DNA from: Zygnema cylindricum
Taxonomy: Eukaryota > Streptophyta > Zygnematophyceae > Zygnematales > Zygnemataceae
DNA: 64,000 bases
NCBI GenBank assembly: GCA_037447655.1
Contig: JBBHKE010002277.1
Coordinates: 215,571-279,570, forward strand
Direction: 5' to 3'
The translations under genes were made by a program, and so were the position numbers. This document shows positions 1 to 10,038 of this stretch, piece after piece. Under the pieces are notes generated by a model. It was not told the origin of the DNA, did no database searches, and worked only from the letters and a program-made list of their open reading frames with translations. How positions within the stretch are numbered: position 1 is the stretch's first letter; each line of letters opens with the position of its first letter.

Positions 1-347
1 CTATCAATTTACTTGACCATTTTTAGTGATTCTTTTTGCCGCGGACTCAGGGGAGTCCAGGCTACACAACGGTCTAGTCAGTCAGAGTTTTTTTCTGCCA
101 GGGTGGCTGCATTTATAAGGGAAATTCAAAGTGGGTGAATGTGTCCAAATCTCATATTCAAACTTTGCATTCTGTGGTGGAACTGAGCACACAAAAAGTG
201 TTATTTCACAGGGGTGAATCTATATTGGGATTGTGACTATCAAGGGGTGAGTCATTTGGGTTTATATCGACTTGAAGTCGGCACTATCTGGATTAGCTTC
301 TTTTGGATCTGCTTACTCTGAGGGCCAATGGAGGTCTAAAAGTTTCA
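1..347 (+). repeat. 3' end of a Copia-H LTR, cut by window edge
   Basis: This stretch matches the last third of the solo LTR at 56073-57221: the same run of phrases (TTACTTGACC, GACTCAGGGGAGTCC, GGGTGGCTGCATTT, CATTCTGTGGTGGAACTGAGCAC) occurs in the same order. It stops at a terminal TTTCA at 343-347, where Copia-H LTRs end, and Gypsy coding sequence follows at once. It is therefore an LTR inserted into Gypsy copy A; its 5' part and the other flank lie outside the window. Confidence 0.8.
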
Positions 348-2163
348 CTATGTTGAGGAAAGGAGGGAAGCCCGCGCTCAGGCCCAGGAAAGGAACCGAG
401 TGTCTCCCCGTGCCTGACCAAAGCCGCACGCGTAGAGGGAGCCCCATTTGGGTCCTCTTCTCGAGGTCAGACTTCACACCAGATCCAAGATTCCCTGGGC
501 CGAGATTCAGATTGACCCCGTTTTTTGATGGATCCATGTCGCCCAGGTCATAAGGAACTCCTTGCCCTTCACGACCTCCATGAGCTGAAGGTGAAGAAGG
601 AGTTGGTACAGAGTATGGCTCGAACAGATGTAGTCAGGATGGTAAAATCCGTGGGAGGGTTGGTGGAGATTTTAAGCAGCTTTTCGGAGAGCGGCTCTTC
701 ACAGTCAATGTAGGACCGGTCATAGAGAGCTCGTTATTCTCGCCCTTCTCCATCTTCCCCTCAGGCTACCGCAGCCAGCAGACCTTCCCAAGGGTGAATC
801 TCTTTGCACCCTCGTCGAGGAGAAGGGGGTAGCGAGAGGGAGGCTCTAGATCCATTGAGAGGAAAGCGGTTTGACCACCAGGACAGCTAGGGGAAATTTG
901 CACCTCTTCCCAAGAAGGAGACATCCCCAACTCCAATGTCAACCTTAACCAAGTGAGCTTCTCTTACCCCACCTCGTGATTGCCTTGCCGAAGGGCTCGG
1001 GCGAACAAACCTATTGGTCTAGAGGTTCCGGGTACGGGATCAGAAGATTTGTCTAAGGGATGGTGGAGGACCAGACCCAATGATCCCAAAATTTCGGAAA
1101 TGGGGATAGCGGATCTCACCAAAGTTGTCGAAAAGGCCAAAGAACTAGTGGAGGTTCTAAAATCCGAGGGACTAGCTACGGCGGGGGCTGAACATGCCAC
1201 CGTAGATTAGGAGGCATTAGAGGTAGAAAGGAGAAAAGTATTGGAATAGGATTTGATGCTTATTTGGGAAGCTCGGTTTAGGACAAGTGGAATTCTCAGC
1301 GGGCAGACCCCTCCTACACCGGAGACAGGGCCGCATGCCGAAGCACCAGCTTTGGGAACTTCTTGTCTCGTAAGCACAGATCCTGACGTTCCTTCCTCAG
1401 GGCCTAGCCGAGAGCCTCCTCTTCAGCGGGAAGGGGGGGAAACAACAGAACCTAATAGGAAGGGTTTGGGTGCAGATTTACTTACTAAGTCTACTGCTGT
1501 TCCCCGGGAAGAGCTAACCTTAGTCTGGCTGGAGGTGTATTTGGCAGTGGAGGCTTTGGTGGAGTTACGACCAATTGAGAAGATTCACATTCTCTTGAGG
1601 TCTTCAACACCCCCTTCTCCACCTCTCAGAGCATCTCAAGATCTCCCATCTTCTCCTCCTCTTCATTCCCCTCACTCCCCAGGTCTTACTACAGTGCCCC
1701 GCGATTGCCCTTCACCATTTGTTTCTCTCGCTGCAGCACTTTGTGGGTCTCCGGAGCCGCCTGTTTTACCTTACAAGCACGTCCTCGCTTACTCACCTCC
1801 TCACTGAAGCTCCCGATCCTCCAGCTCAGGAACTCCTCCTCCCGAGACCTCCGAAGGCACCCAAGGAGATAGAAACCTTTCAGGAGACAGACACCTTCTC
1901 CTCAGAGCCTACAATTTGCCCCTTCTCCGCCACCATCCCTTCGGTAAAGACCTTGACCTCGCCTCCACATCCCATCGGTGGATCAGGTTCTTCGGGAAGA
2001 AAAATACTCTCTTGGATATAGAGGAGTAGTGGGGAATATCCTTCTTCCAACAATCCTTTCCGGTGCTGGTACTTCCTCTTTGGGAGGAGGATCCACACCT
2101 ATCAAAGCATCACCTGCTTTCGCAAGAGGACACGGTTCCGCTCCCGAGGAAGAGGATACATAA
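348..2163 (+). pseudogene. Gypsy A N-terminal (pre-gag) polyprotein region
   Basis: Low-complexity, Pro/Ser/Glu-rich coding remnant homologous to 19570-20798 and 30532-30930 of copy B. Shared patches include GHKELLALHDLHELKVKKEL (about 545-605), GIADLTKVVE (about 1105-1135) and YRGVVGN (about 2018-2038). No known enzymatic domain is visible; it resembles a long, disordered gag extension. The frame changes near 525-540 and there are stops at 1208, about 1246 and 1805. The stops at 1208 (TAG after TVD) and 1805 (TGA after SPPH) occur at the same places in copy B. Function unknown. Confidence 0.6.
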
Positions 2164-2244
2164 GTCCTCTCCCCGGCTCAGTTTGTCAGTCCAACCGGGC
2201 CTTCCTCTTCACATTTCACCAATTCTGTAGAGGAAGAAAAGAAA

Positions 2245-3020
2245 ATGGGGGACATCCGGATCTTTACAGGAGATAGCTCGGGGATCGCATTTTCGGACTT
2301 CGAGTTGTTGTGGAAATCTTTCACACAATCCGGAATCAATAAGTACAAGAGAAGAGCCATTCCAGATTACTTCGAGACAACCCTCTTCCCCATGATGGTC
2401 AACTACCTTTCTGGAGGGGCGTTGGCAGATTACAAGAAGCATCAACCTCTTTTGATGGCTCATAACATCAAGATCTCGGATCCAACCCTTAATGCGGCAG
2501 TCTTGCTAGTGGAGGTTGACTTAGCGGCAGCGGCTATAACCCCTGTGACCGCTACCTTCACACAGGACATGAAATTGCAAGCACAAGGAAGTGCCTATGT
2601 TTACCAGCAGGAAGCCATTCAGGCAGCCCATGCAGCAACTCGCATGGTTGCTAATCCTAACCCTTGTACCACTCTGCTGAACATCTAGAGACTCCTCTAC
2701 ATAAAGAGGAGCGAGTCAGCAATCAAAGAATTCACGGAATTCCGATGCTTGAAGAACGAGACTCCCCAAACTCTCTTCAACCGACTTTCAAGACTTTGTC
2801 AGAAAAACGAAACTGTCCACGATTGACCTTCTAGCAATAGCAACTAAATACTTTATCATTGTCAGTATTTCATTCGGACCGATAGGGCACACTGCTCTAG
2901 ATAACTTGATTGTCGGACAAGCAATTTAGGGAATTAATCCCTCCACCAAGGACATTTCGCTGGTGGCAATGAAATTGTACGATCACTTCGTCCACAATGA
3001 GGCAAGGGAGAAGGCCGTAA
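2245..3020 (+). pseudogene. gag: Gypsy A gag (capsid) fragment
   Basis: The open part (2245-2688, start MGDIRIFTGDSS) matches copy B at 30927-31360 almost residue for residue: FSDFEL, WKSFTQS, TTLFPMMVNYL, GGALADYK, NIKISDP. Homology continues through stops (FTEFRCLKNETPQT near 2735-2770, MKLYDHFVHNEAREK near 2970-3010) and then breaks abruptly at about 3020, where inverted sequence begins. This is the capsid-like domain of a Gypsy Gag, which would assemble the retrotransposon particle in the cytoplasm. Broken by several stops; about 140 bp relative to copy B is lost at the breakpoint. Confidence 0.75.
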
Positions 3021-3670
3021 CCGAAGTGGTTATCAGATTTAGTGGTGCTCTTGTGTCGACCACTGCATCGTGGCATCCTTTGTATCCGTTAAGTTTGAAA
3101 TTTCCTATTCGGTTGAGGATAAGCGCCACGGATAACGTCTTATAATCCCTATCCATCATAGGGGTTTTGGGGTCTGCGGACAAAAAGACTGATATGGGTT
3201 GATCTGCCAGTTCTCTCTTCTCCTTTCCCGAGTGTATTTCCTCTCTAAATGCATGAATGAGGATATCTTCAATCAGGTTTTGGGACGAGGCTAGTGTTTT
3301 CACATGAGTGAGGGCGTAAGGCATGAGGTGCCTTCCTTGCATAACCGCTAGTTTGGAAGAAGGAGGTTGAGTTTTTGGCAATGAAATGGAGGAACCTGGT
3401 TCCTCCAGTTTCTCCCGCTCCCCCCCCCCTACTTCCTCACTCTCATTATCTAATTTTGGTGTGGGCGGTGTTGCTGGAGTGTTGTCCTCCGAGCTTTCCG
3501 CCAAGTATCGTTCAAACCAATCTTGGTTTCTCAAAGTTTCATCTTCATGTGCCTGTTTTTCAATCTCCCTTTGTTTGTTTGTTTTGTAATCTTTGAATCC
3601 GCGAGGTAGTTTCTTTACGGCAAGGAGAGGTGGATTGGTTAACTTGATTCGGAGACCGATGTCATTTTTG
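3021..3670 (-). pseudogene. Inverted Gypsy gag-protease fragment, part 1
   Basis: The minus strand encodes QDWFERYLAESSEDNT, SSKLAVMQGRHLMPYALTHV and SADPKTPMMDRDYKTLSVAL, then ends in a protease-like DAVVDTRAPLNLITTS. The same string of motifs lies on the plus strand at 11140-11650 of copy A, so this is a second copy in the opposite orientation and not copy A's own sequence. The protease site reads D-T-R-A here, where family members would have D-T/S-G-A. Copia-P inserted at its 5' side (at 3670/9734), and it continues on the far side as part 2. Confidence 0.75.
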
Positions 3671-3675
3671 AGAAT

Positions 3676-4322
3676 TGTTGGATTATTATCGTTTCGTGGT
3701 ATTTCCGCGAAGCGTCATACCAACATTTAATTGTTGACGTGAAGTACCACGTCATCATACGAAACGTACGATGTAATTTTCGTGGTACTAATTTTGAAGC
3801 GTCCGCGAACGAAACATACTATTTCGTTTCGCGTGACTTTTGTCTTCATGTACAGATGTTTGATTTTGCGTGCAGGTGTACTTGTGAAGCGACACGTGTT
3901 AAGTCAACGTTTGGAGTTTGTTTTTTCGAAGGAAGAAAGCGCGTACGCCTTCCTTCGTGGAATTTTCATTGAAGAGTGCACAATCAGCTAAGGACAGACT
4001 TCGTCGCTACGCTAAGTTCTGCTTGTCTTATCTTGTTGTCTCTTAGTGTAGAGTAACGAGTATATATAGGCAGCAGTGTACATGTGCAGAGTATTAATTA
4101 ATTGACCAATTAATCATAGAGAATTAATTAACCAATTAATCATAGAGGATTAATAGTGAAGAGAGAGAAGAGAGAAGAGACATGATGTAAAGAGGCTTCG
4201 GCCAAGAACACTTATAAATCTTTTTGGCTGAATATTCCTCTTGTCTTTTATGAGCTTCCGCTATGTAATGATTTTTGTATTGTGAATTATTTTTGTAAAA
4301 ATCTTTTGCTTAAGATCCTACA
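3676..4322 (+). repeat. Copia-P 5' LTR
   Basis: Starts TGTTGGAT and ends ATCCTACA; the 3' LTR has the perfect terminal inverted pair TGTAGGAT/ATCCTACA. It carries a TATA-like box at 4061-4068 and a nearly exact tandem copy of a ~26 bp AT-rich unit around AATTAATTAACCAATTAATC (about 4094-4150), followed by a GAGAGAAGAGA purine run. These lie where U3 promoter and R would be expected. Confidence 0.97.
4061..4068 (+). promoter_or_regulatory. TATA box of Copia-P 5' LTR
   Basis: TATATATA followed by GGCAGCAG, about 260 bp before the LTR end; conserved exactly at 9467-9474 in the 3' LTR. Position fits the U3 core promoter that would drive the genomic transcript. Transcription start not determined. 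Confidence 0.6.
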
Positions 4323-4324
4323 TT

Positions 4325-4340
4325 TGGTATCGGAGCCAGG
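4325..4340 (+). other. Copia-P primer-binding site (initiator tRNA-Met 3' end)
   Basis: TGGTATCGGAGCCAGG begins two bases after the LTR. It matches the complement of the 3' end of plant initiator tRNA-Met at 15 of 16 positions (A to G at position 8). This is the usual Copia priming site. Confidence 0.93.
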
Positions 4341-4363
4341 TTTCGGAGATAGAGAGAGAGCGC

Positions 4364-5600
4364 ATGGGGAGGAAGAAGAATAGAAATACTCCTTCCCCCA
4401 TGTCGACTTCGGAGGGAGCAAGAGAGTTCAGTTTTTCGGGTTCTCAATTTGAGGAGACTCGGAATACGGAGAGAAAATTTGAGGAGATGTTTGATACATT
4501 AATGAGATATGTAGATTCACGATTTCAAACTCAATCTAGTGAGAAAAGAGAATTTGCTTCATTTCAGGCTGCCGATCCATTCAGTGGAGGAGCTAATGAG
4601 AGTGAGATAAAAGAGAGAATTAGGAAAGGTAAAGCAAAGATAGAGGAAGATTCAGATTTTGAAGAAGCGTTGGATAATGAAGATTATTATAATATGTCGG
4701 GGAAATCCGTGGCCTTTAATGGCACCAATTATGCGGTTTGGAAGAAATTTATTTCAAATCAACTTATTCTCAAGAGGCTTTGGAGGATTGTCAATGGAGA
4801 AGAGAAGATGCCAACGGAGAGCAAGGCACGTGCTCAATGGAGGTTGAAAGATATTGCGGCAACGACCGGTTTGATGAAGAATTGCACTTCTTCCGTGCTT
4901 GATCATTTCCTCGCTCACGGAACGGCCCATGAGTGTTGGCAAGCACTTTGAGAGCAATATGAGAAAGGTGTTGAGAACAAAGGTCAATATGTTTATACGG
5001 ATTTTATGAATTTTAAAATCAAGTCAAATGAATTGATGGATGATGCCGTGAAGCGCTTCAATATCATACTCGAGCAATTACTCAACAATGGTCGAGTTAT
5101 TTTGGATGCGGATAAATTAAGCGTGTTTCTTAACGCTTTGCCGAAGAAGCTTTCGCATCTTAAAGCTATTTTACGAGCGAAGGCGGATAACACTTTCGGA
5201 TTCACCATCAATTTTATCAAAATGTCGGAGGGAACTCCATCGGCTTCTTCAAGTGGAGGAGGAGGAGTTCTCAACTCTACTACTCCCGAAACCCCGGATC
5301 TCAACTATGCCGGTGGTAGATGAGGTGGTAGAGGAGGTGGCCCGAGAGGTGGTGGTGGCGGCCGAGGCAACAAGAGGGAGCAAGGTCGTCCACCGAAAGT
5401 CCCTTCGGATCTTTCCAATGTGACATGCTACTGGTGTAACCGGCTTGGACATTTGTCTTCATCTTGTCTGGATAAGGATAAGCAATGTCATTTTTGCGGT
5501 AAGTGGGGGCATACGATCCCTCAATGTTATGCAAAGAGTGGAGATTCCGGAGGTGGAAGAGGAGCTAGAGGAGGTGATAGAGGCGCCCGAGGTGGCGGCC
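4364..5600 (+). pseudogene. gag: Copia-P Gag with tandem zinc knuckles and RGG repeats
   Basis: Start ATG at 4364 is the first in the frame after the primer site (MGRKKNRNTPSP). The capsid part includes FNGTNYAVWKKF and LMKNCTSS...ECWQAL, typical of Copia gag. Two CCHC knuckles follow: C-x2-C-x4-H-x4-C at 5426-5467 and again at 5486-5527, with Gly/Arg-rich RGG-type stretches on both sides (about 5320-5380 and 5545-5635) that should bind RNA. Stops at 4949-4951 and 5321-5323 are both TGA and both could come from CGA. Role: particle formation and RNA packaging. Confidence 0.9.
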
Positions 5601-5929
5601 GAGGAGGACGCCGCGGTGGTGGTAGTGGTTACGGTAATGCAAATTACTTTGACTATGGTAATGAAACCGGTGATGTTTTTGCGGTTCTTAACCTTACCCT
5701 TGATTCGGTAAGTAGTGGAGGAAATTTGGAAAAAGAGTGGATCATTGATACGGGGGCATCTCACCATGTTTGCACGGATGTTACCTTGTTTGATGACATG
5801 AGGGAACTTACGGTTCCAAAGTTTATTACGGTAGCAAGCTGCCATGTCATTTCGGTTGGTACGGTTGGCACGGTTCGGCTTGATCTTCTTTCATGGGATA
5901 ATGATGGGAAGGAGAGATCGACGGAGTAA
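5601..5929 (+). pseudogene. Copia-P aspartic protease
   Basis: Continues the gag frame. The active site WIIDTGASHHVC has its catalytic Asp-Thr-Gly at 5747-5755, followed by CTDVTLFDD. This retropepsin-type protease would cleave the polyprotein. The frame closes at a TAA (5927-5929) before RLQNTLYIPDGSVNLLSV, which is normal protease C-terminal sequence and shows the stop is a mutation, not a natural end. Confidence 0.9.
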
Positions 5930-7489
5930 CGTCTTCAAAATACTCTTTACATTCCGGACGGTTCGGTCAATTTGTTAAGCGTTCCACAAATCCAAAAGAG
6001 TGGTGGAAGTTTACTTGCGAGAGGTGATCAATCTATCGAGATTTGGAATGAGAAGGGGAATGTAATTGGAGAAGGAGTTGTAACGGATGCGAATCATAGT
6101 CGGCTCTTATGGAGGAGGCCGAAATCTAAAGTTCCCACCGAGGGAATTTCACATCAAATTTCGGAGTTGAAAGGTGATCTTACCTTATGGCATCATCGAA
6201 TGTGTCATACATCCGAGGTAAGTTTGAAGAAGATGATTCGTTATTCTTCGGTGAGGGGTTTGGACCTTGCATCCGGTGAGAAGGTGAACCGATGCGGAGG
6301 ATGTAGCAAAGGACGTCAAATTCGGAAATCCCATCAGAATAAAGACATCAAGCATCGTGCTCAAAGTCCTTTGGAGGTTGTTCACATCGATCTTTGTGGA
6401 CATATTAAACCCGAGACAATTGGAGGTAATAAGTATACTTTGGTGATTGTTGATGACTTCTCTCGGAAGTCATGGGTGTACTTATTGAAAAAGGAATCGG
6501 ATGCATTTGAAAAATTTAAAGAATGGCATGTAATGGCCGAAAGGCAAATTGATAAGAATCTTAAGTCTATTCGATCGGATAATGGAGGGGAGTTTGTTGT
6601 TTTTGAGGGGTATTGTAAGGAGTGGGGGATAAGGCATCAATTCAAGGCGCCTTATTCTCCGGAATCAAATGGAGTGGCCGAGAGAAAGAATCGTACCTTA
6701 CAAGAAATGGTCCGTGCGATGGTTCATAGCTCCGGACGAGAAATGTTTTTGTGGGGAGATGCGATTCTTACGGCGAATTACATTTGTAACCAAAGACTCA
6801 CTTCGGTTTCCGGAAGAAAAACACCGGAGGAGTTATGGAGTGGTAGAAAGCCCACGGTTCATCATTTGAGAATTTGGGGATGTCATGCTACGGTTTATGT
6901 AGAATCAATTAAGAGGAAGGGGAAATTTGCACCAAGGTGTTGGCCGGGAATTTTTGTTGGTTATAGTGCGAAGGGGAATTTGTACCGAGTGTATGATCCG
7001 GCTCGTCACACCGTGGAGGAATCTCGGAATGTGGATTTTCATGAGGATCTCAAATCCGCCATGAATTCCGTTGGGAAATTTAAAGAAAATTTAGATTTCT
7101 ATGAGGAGAGTGAAATTGAGAACTTTGCGTTCATTTGGGATTCGGAATCCGATGTGGAACCGAATGAGAACACTAAGAAAAAGAACTTGACGAAATCGGT
7201 TGAAATTGAATTTGAAAGAAAGAGTAATGGATCTTTGGATTCCCGAGTGCTTTCGGACATTCGGAAATCTCAAAGTTCTAAATTGAGTTCTAAATCGAGT
7301 GAGAAGGAAATTGAAATTGAATCCGAGGAAGACAAAGAAGAAAAAGAGGAGGAGCAAGTTATTAGGAGGAGCTCTCGGATTACAAAGGGGAAGAAACCGG
7401 AGAAACTCACTTACGATCCAAAAGGGGAAAATACATCAAATTCGCATTATTTTCTTTCCGATGCTAAGGAGACGGAGTTTCTTTTGTAG
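5930..7489 (+). CDS. pol: Copia-P integrase segment of Pol (open after 5929)
   Basis: The first methionine in this open stretch is at 5972 but is not a true start; the frame is continuous with gag. It holds the pre-integrase zinc region (LWHHRMCH...CGGCSKGRQ, about 6185-6320) and the integrase core with D (6389-6391, VVHIDLCG), D (6578-6580, RSDNGGEF) and E (6680-6682, NGVAERKN), the D,D-35-E triad. A charged linker with E/K-rich runs (about 7140-7380) joins integrase to RT. It ends at TAG 7487-7489, probably from CAG. It would insert the cDNA into chromosomal DNA. Confidence 0.93.
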   Translation, partial: RLQNTLYIPDGSVNLLSVPQIQKSGGSLLARGDQSIEIWNEKGNVIGEGVVTDANHSRLLWRRPKSKVPTEGISHQISELKGDLTLWHHRMCHTSEVSLKKMIRYSSVRGLDLASGEKVNRCGGCSKGRQIRKSHQNKDIKHRAQSPLEVVHIDLCGHIKPETIGGNKYTLVIVDDFSRKSWVYLLKKESDAFEKFKEWHVMAERQIDKNLKSIRSDNGGEFVVFEGYCKEWGIRHQFKAPYSPESNGVAERKNRTLQEMVRAMVHSSGREMFLWGDAILTANYICNQRLTSVSGRKTPEELWSGRKPTVHHLRIWGCHATVYVESIKRKGKFAPRCWPGIFVGYSAKGNLYRVYDPARHTVEESRNVDFHEDLKSAMNSVGKFKENLDFYEESEIENFAFIWDSESDVEPNENTKKKNLTKSVEIEFERKSNGSLDSRVLSDIRKSQSSKLSSKSSEKEIEIESEEDKEEKEEEQVIRRSSRITKGKKPEKLTYDPKGENTSNSHYFLSDAKETEFLL

Positions 7490-9049
7490 CAATCACTTAC
7501 GGAAAATATGACCGGCGACCCTCAATCTTATGTCGAGGCTAGAAGGTCGGTTGATTGGGAGAGTAAGTGGAAACCGGCGTGGGAGAAAGAATTTAAATCG
7601 GTGGTTTTTAATCGAACTTTTGAGGAAGTGAAATTACCGGAGGGGAAAAAGGCGATTGATGCAAAGTGGGTCTTTAAAACCAAAACTGGAGCGTCGGGTG
7701 AAATTATTAAGTACAAGGCGAGGCTTGTGTCTAAGGGGTTCCAACAACGTGAGGGAATCGATTTTAAGGAGACTTATGCGCCCGTGGTGAAGTTCAACTC
7801 ACTACGGATTATTATTGCAATTGCAGCGATGGGGAAGAAGCACGTCCATCAAATGGACGTTGAGACCGCGTTTTTAAATGGTGAGTTGGAGGAAGAGGTA
7901 TATATGAAAGTACCGGAAGGTGTCTCTCCTTTGAAGGAAGGAAATGTATGGCGTTTGAGAAAATCATTATATGGTTTGAAACAAGCACCACGCACTTGGT
8001 ATTTGAGACTTCATCAAGTGTTATTGAAGTTTGGATTTGTACGGACTACGTCCGATTGTGGAGTTTACGTGAAAGGTGAAGGAGTTGATCAAATCATCTT
8101 TTCTGTTTATGTGGATGATTTCTTGATGGCATGCGACAAGTTGGAGCGCATTCATGAGTTGAAATGTTATCTTGGATTACATTTCAAAGTAACGGATCTT
8201 GGAGAGGTACGATATATTTTGGGGATTGAAGTGATACGTGACAAGGAGGGGAACATTAAATTGAGTCAAGCTCAATATTGCAAGGAGATTTTGGAGAGAT
8301 TCGGTATGACTGACGCGAAACCGCTTTCTACATCGTTGGATGCAAACCTGCACATTCGTAAGTTTGAAGAGGAGGATTCTATCGACGTACCTTATCGAGA
8401 GGCGGTTAGTTCACTTATGTACCTTAGCGTTGGTACTCGTCCAGATATTTCGGCCGCGGTTTGTATCGTCAGCCGTTATTGTCACGAGCCAAAGAAGGCG
8501 CATTGGGAGGCCGTACGACGTATCTTTCGATACTTGGTTGGTACGATTGATCTTGGACTTTTGTTTACTTCTGACAAAAATTCTTTGGAGTGTGTTGGGT
8601 ATTGTGACGCGGATTGGGGCGGCGATTTTGATTCAAGTAAGTCTACTTCAGGATATGCATTTATTTTTGGAGGAGTTGCGATCTCGTGGAGTTCAAGGCT
8701 ACAACCTACGGTTGCGTTGATTTCAACAGAATCTGAGTATATGGCTGCGTGTCATGCAACTAAGGCTTCGATTTGGATTAAGGAGATGTTACGTGAGTTA
8801 AGCATTCCTATTGGTTGTATGACGATTTATTCTGAGAGCATGAGTTCTATGGCGTTGGCGAAAAATCCTGTGTTTCACAAGAGGACGAAACACATCAGGA
8901 TCCAATGGCATTTTGTAAGAGATTTGGTTACGGCAAATGAGATTGAATTTTCGTACGTACCAACTAAAGAGGAGGCGGCTGGTTTGTTGACAAAGGCTGC
9001 TACACATGATGTGTTTGAGAGGGGACGACCTAAACTTGGATTATTTTGA
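7490..9049 (+). CDS. pol: Copia-P reverse transcriptase and RNase H segment of Pol
   Basis: Open for 513 codons from the methionine at 7508; still in the gag frame. RT begins with AIDAKWVFKTK and YKARLVSKGF, followed by VHQMDVETAFLNGEL (catalytic Asp), [13 protein letters not shown] and the YVDD box at 8108-8119. RNase H has CDADWGGD (about 8603-8626) and STESEYMA (about 8724-8747). All catalytic residues are intact. It ends TGA at 9047-9049, 21 bases before the purine tract. In a working element it would copy the RNA into DNA. Confidence 0.95.
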   Translation, partial: QSLTENMTGDPQSYVEARRSVDWESKWKPAWEKEFKSVVFNRTFEEVKLPEGKKAIDAKWVFKTKTGASGEIIKYKARLVSKGFQQREGIDFKETYAPVVKFNSLRIIIAIAAMGKKHVHQMDVETAFLNGELEEEVYMKVPEGVSPLKEGNVWRLRKSLYGLKQAPRTWYLRLHQVLLKFGFVRTTSDCGVYVKGEGVDQIIFSVYVDDFLMACDKLERIHELKCYLGLHFKVTDLGEVRYILGIEVIRDKEGNIKLSQAQYCKEILERFGMTDAKPLSTSLDANLHIRKFEEEDSIDVPYREAVSSLMYLSVGTRPDISAAVCIVSRYCHEPKKAHWEAVRRIFRYLVGTIDLGLLFTSDKNSLECVGYCDADWGGDFDSSKSTSGYAFIFGGVAISWSSRLQPTVALISTESEYMAACHATKASIWIKEMLRELSIPIGCMTIYSESMSSMALAKNPVFHKRTKHIRIQWHFVRDLVTANEIEFSYVPTKEEAAGLLTKAATHDVFERGRPKLGLF

Positions 9050-9070
9050 AGAGTTTGGCGATTCCGACAA

Positions 9071-9081
9071 TAAGAGGGGGG
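9071..9081 (+). other. Copia-P polypurine tract
   Basis: TAAGAGGGGGG lies one base upstream of the 3' LTR. Position and composition fit the RNase H-resistant primer for plus-strand DNA synthesis. Confidence 0.85.
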
Positions 9082-9082
9082 T

Positions 9083-9728
9083 TGTAGGATTATTATCGTT
9101 TCGCGGTATTTCCGCGAAGCGTCATACCAACATTTAATTGTTGACGTGAAGTACCACGTCATCATACGAAACCTACGATGTAAGTTCATGGTACTAATTT
9201 TGAAGCGTCCGCGAACGAAACATACTATTTCGTTTCGCGTGACTTTTGTCTTCATGTACACATGTTTGATTTTGCGTGCAGGTGTACTTGTGAAGCGACA
9301 CGTGTTAAGTCAACGTTTGGAGTTTGTTGTTTCAAAGGAAGAAAGCGCGTGCGCCTTCCTTCGTGGAATTTTCATTGAAGAGTGCACAGTCAGCTAGGGA
9401 CAGACTTCGTCGCTACGCTAAGTTCTGCTTGTCTTATCTTGTTGTCTCTTAGTGTAGAGTAGCGAGTATATATAGGCAGCAGTGTACATGTGCAGAGTAT
9501 TAATTAATTAACCAATTAATCATAGAGAATTAATTAACCAATTAATCATAGAGGATTAATAGTGAAGAGAGAGAAGAGAGAAGAGACATGATGTAAAGAG
9601 GCTTCGGCCAAGAACACTTATAAATCTTTTTGGCTGAATATTCCTCTTGTCTTTTATGAGCTTCCGCTGTGTAATGATTTTTGTATTGTGAATTATTTTT
9701 GTAAAACTCTTTTGCTTAAGATCCTACA
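9083..9728 (+). repeat. Copia-P 3' LTR
   Basis: 646 bp, TGTAGGAT...ATCCTACA, nearly identical to 3676-4322 and carrying the same TATA box (9467-9474) and tandem AT-rich unit. Followed directly by the target duplication AGAAT. Confidence 0.97.
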
Positions 9729-9733
9729 AGAAT

Positions 9734-10038
9734 CACCGCCGGGGGAGTGAAGGACAAAGGTCCTGTGACTTTCTTGTTATGGTCCCCTTTGGCCATTCTT
9801 TGTTTGTACTTCCTTTGCTCAGATGTTGAGTTGCAAAGTTGCCTGCGACTGTTGCCCACGTCCACATTGTAAGCTCCGGACAGAAAAAGTTCTTCTGTGA
9901 TGGGCTTTCGAAGGTTCCATATCCCACCCCATAACATCGTCATCATCTCCACCCGCCGTGGATTCCTGTTCAAACTCCGCCAGCTTTTGTGATAACTCAT
10001 GTTTTTGGTTTTTGGAGTCTCTTTGTTGCCGTCAAAGG
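9734..10038 (-). pseudogene. Inverted Gypsy gag-protease fragment, part 2
   Basis: Minus-strand translation gives LSQKLAEFEQESTAGGDDDD, then GWDMEP, matching KLAKL...AGGDDDDLMGWDMEPP of copy B at about 32505-32585. Joined to part 1 (3021-3670) by removing Copia-P and one AGAAT, it forms one ~960 bp fragment equivalent to about 32455-33385 of copy B. Its 5' boundary, about 10038, is where plus-strand gag homology resumes. Confidence 0.72.

Larger units (their letters stand above)
3676..9728 (+). mobile_element. Complete Ty1/Copia element 'Copia-P' with both LTRs and target duplication
   Basis: The element is bounded by 647 bp and 646 bp LTRs and flanked on both sides by AGAAT (3671-3675 and 9729-9733), the 5 bp duplication expected from integrase. 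Domain order gag, protease, integrase, RT, RNase H is that of Copia. The coding region 4364-9049 stays in one reading frame, interrupted only by four stop codons. The LTRs differ at about 15 positions by eye (about 2.3%), so it inserted well after the surrounding Gypsy sequence had decayed. Non-autonomous as it stands. Confidence 0.97.

Noticed and set aside
5459-5845. Antisense ORF of 128 codons over Copia-P gag/protease
   Set aside because: Mirror of the Gly-rich coding strand; Thr/Ser-rich low-complexity product with no domain.
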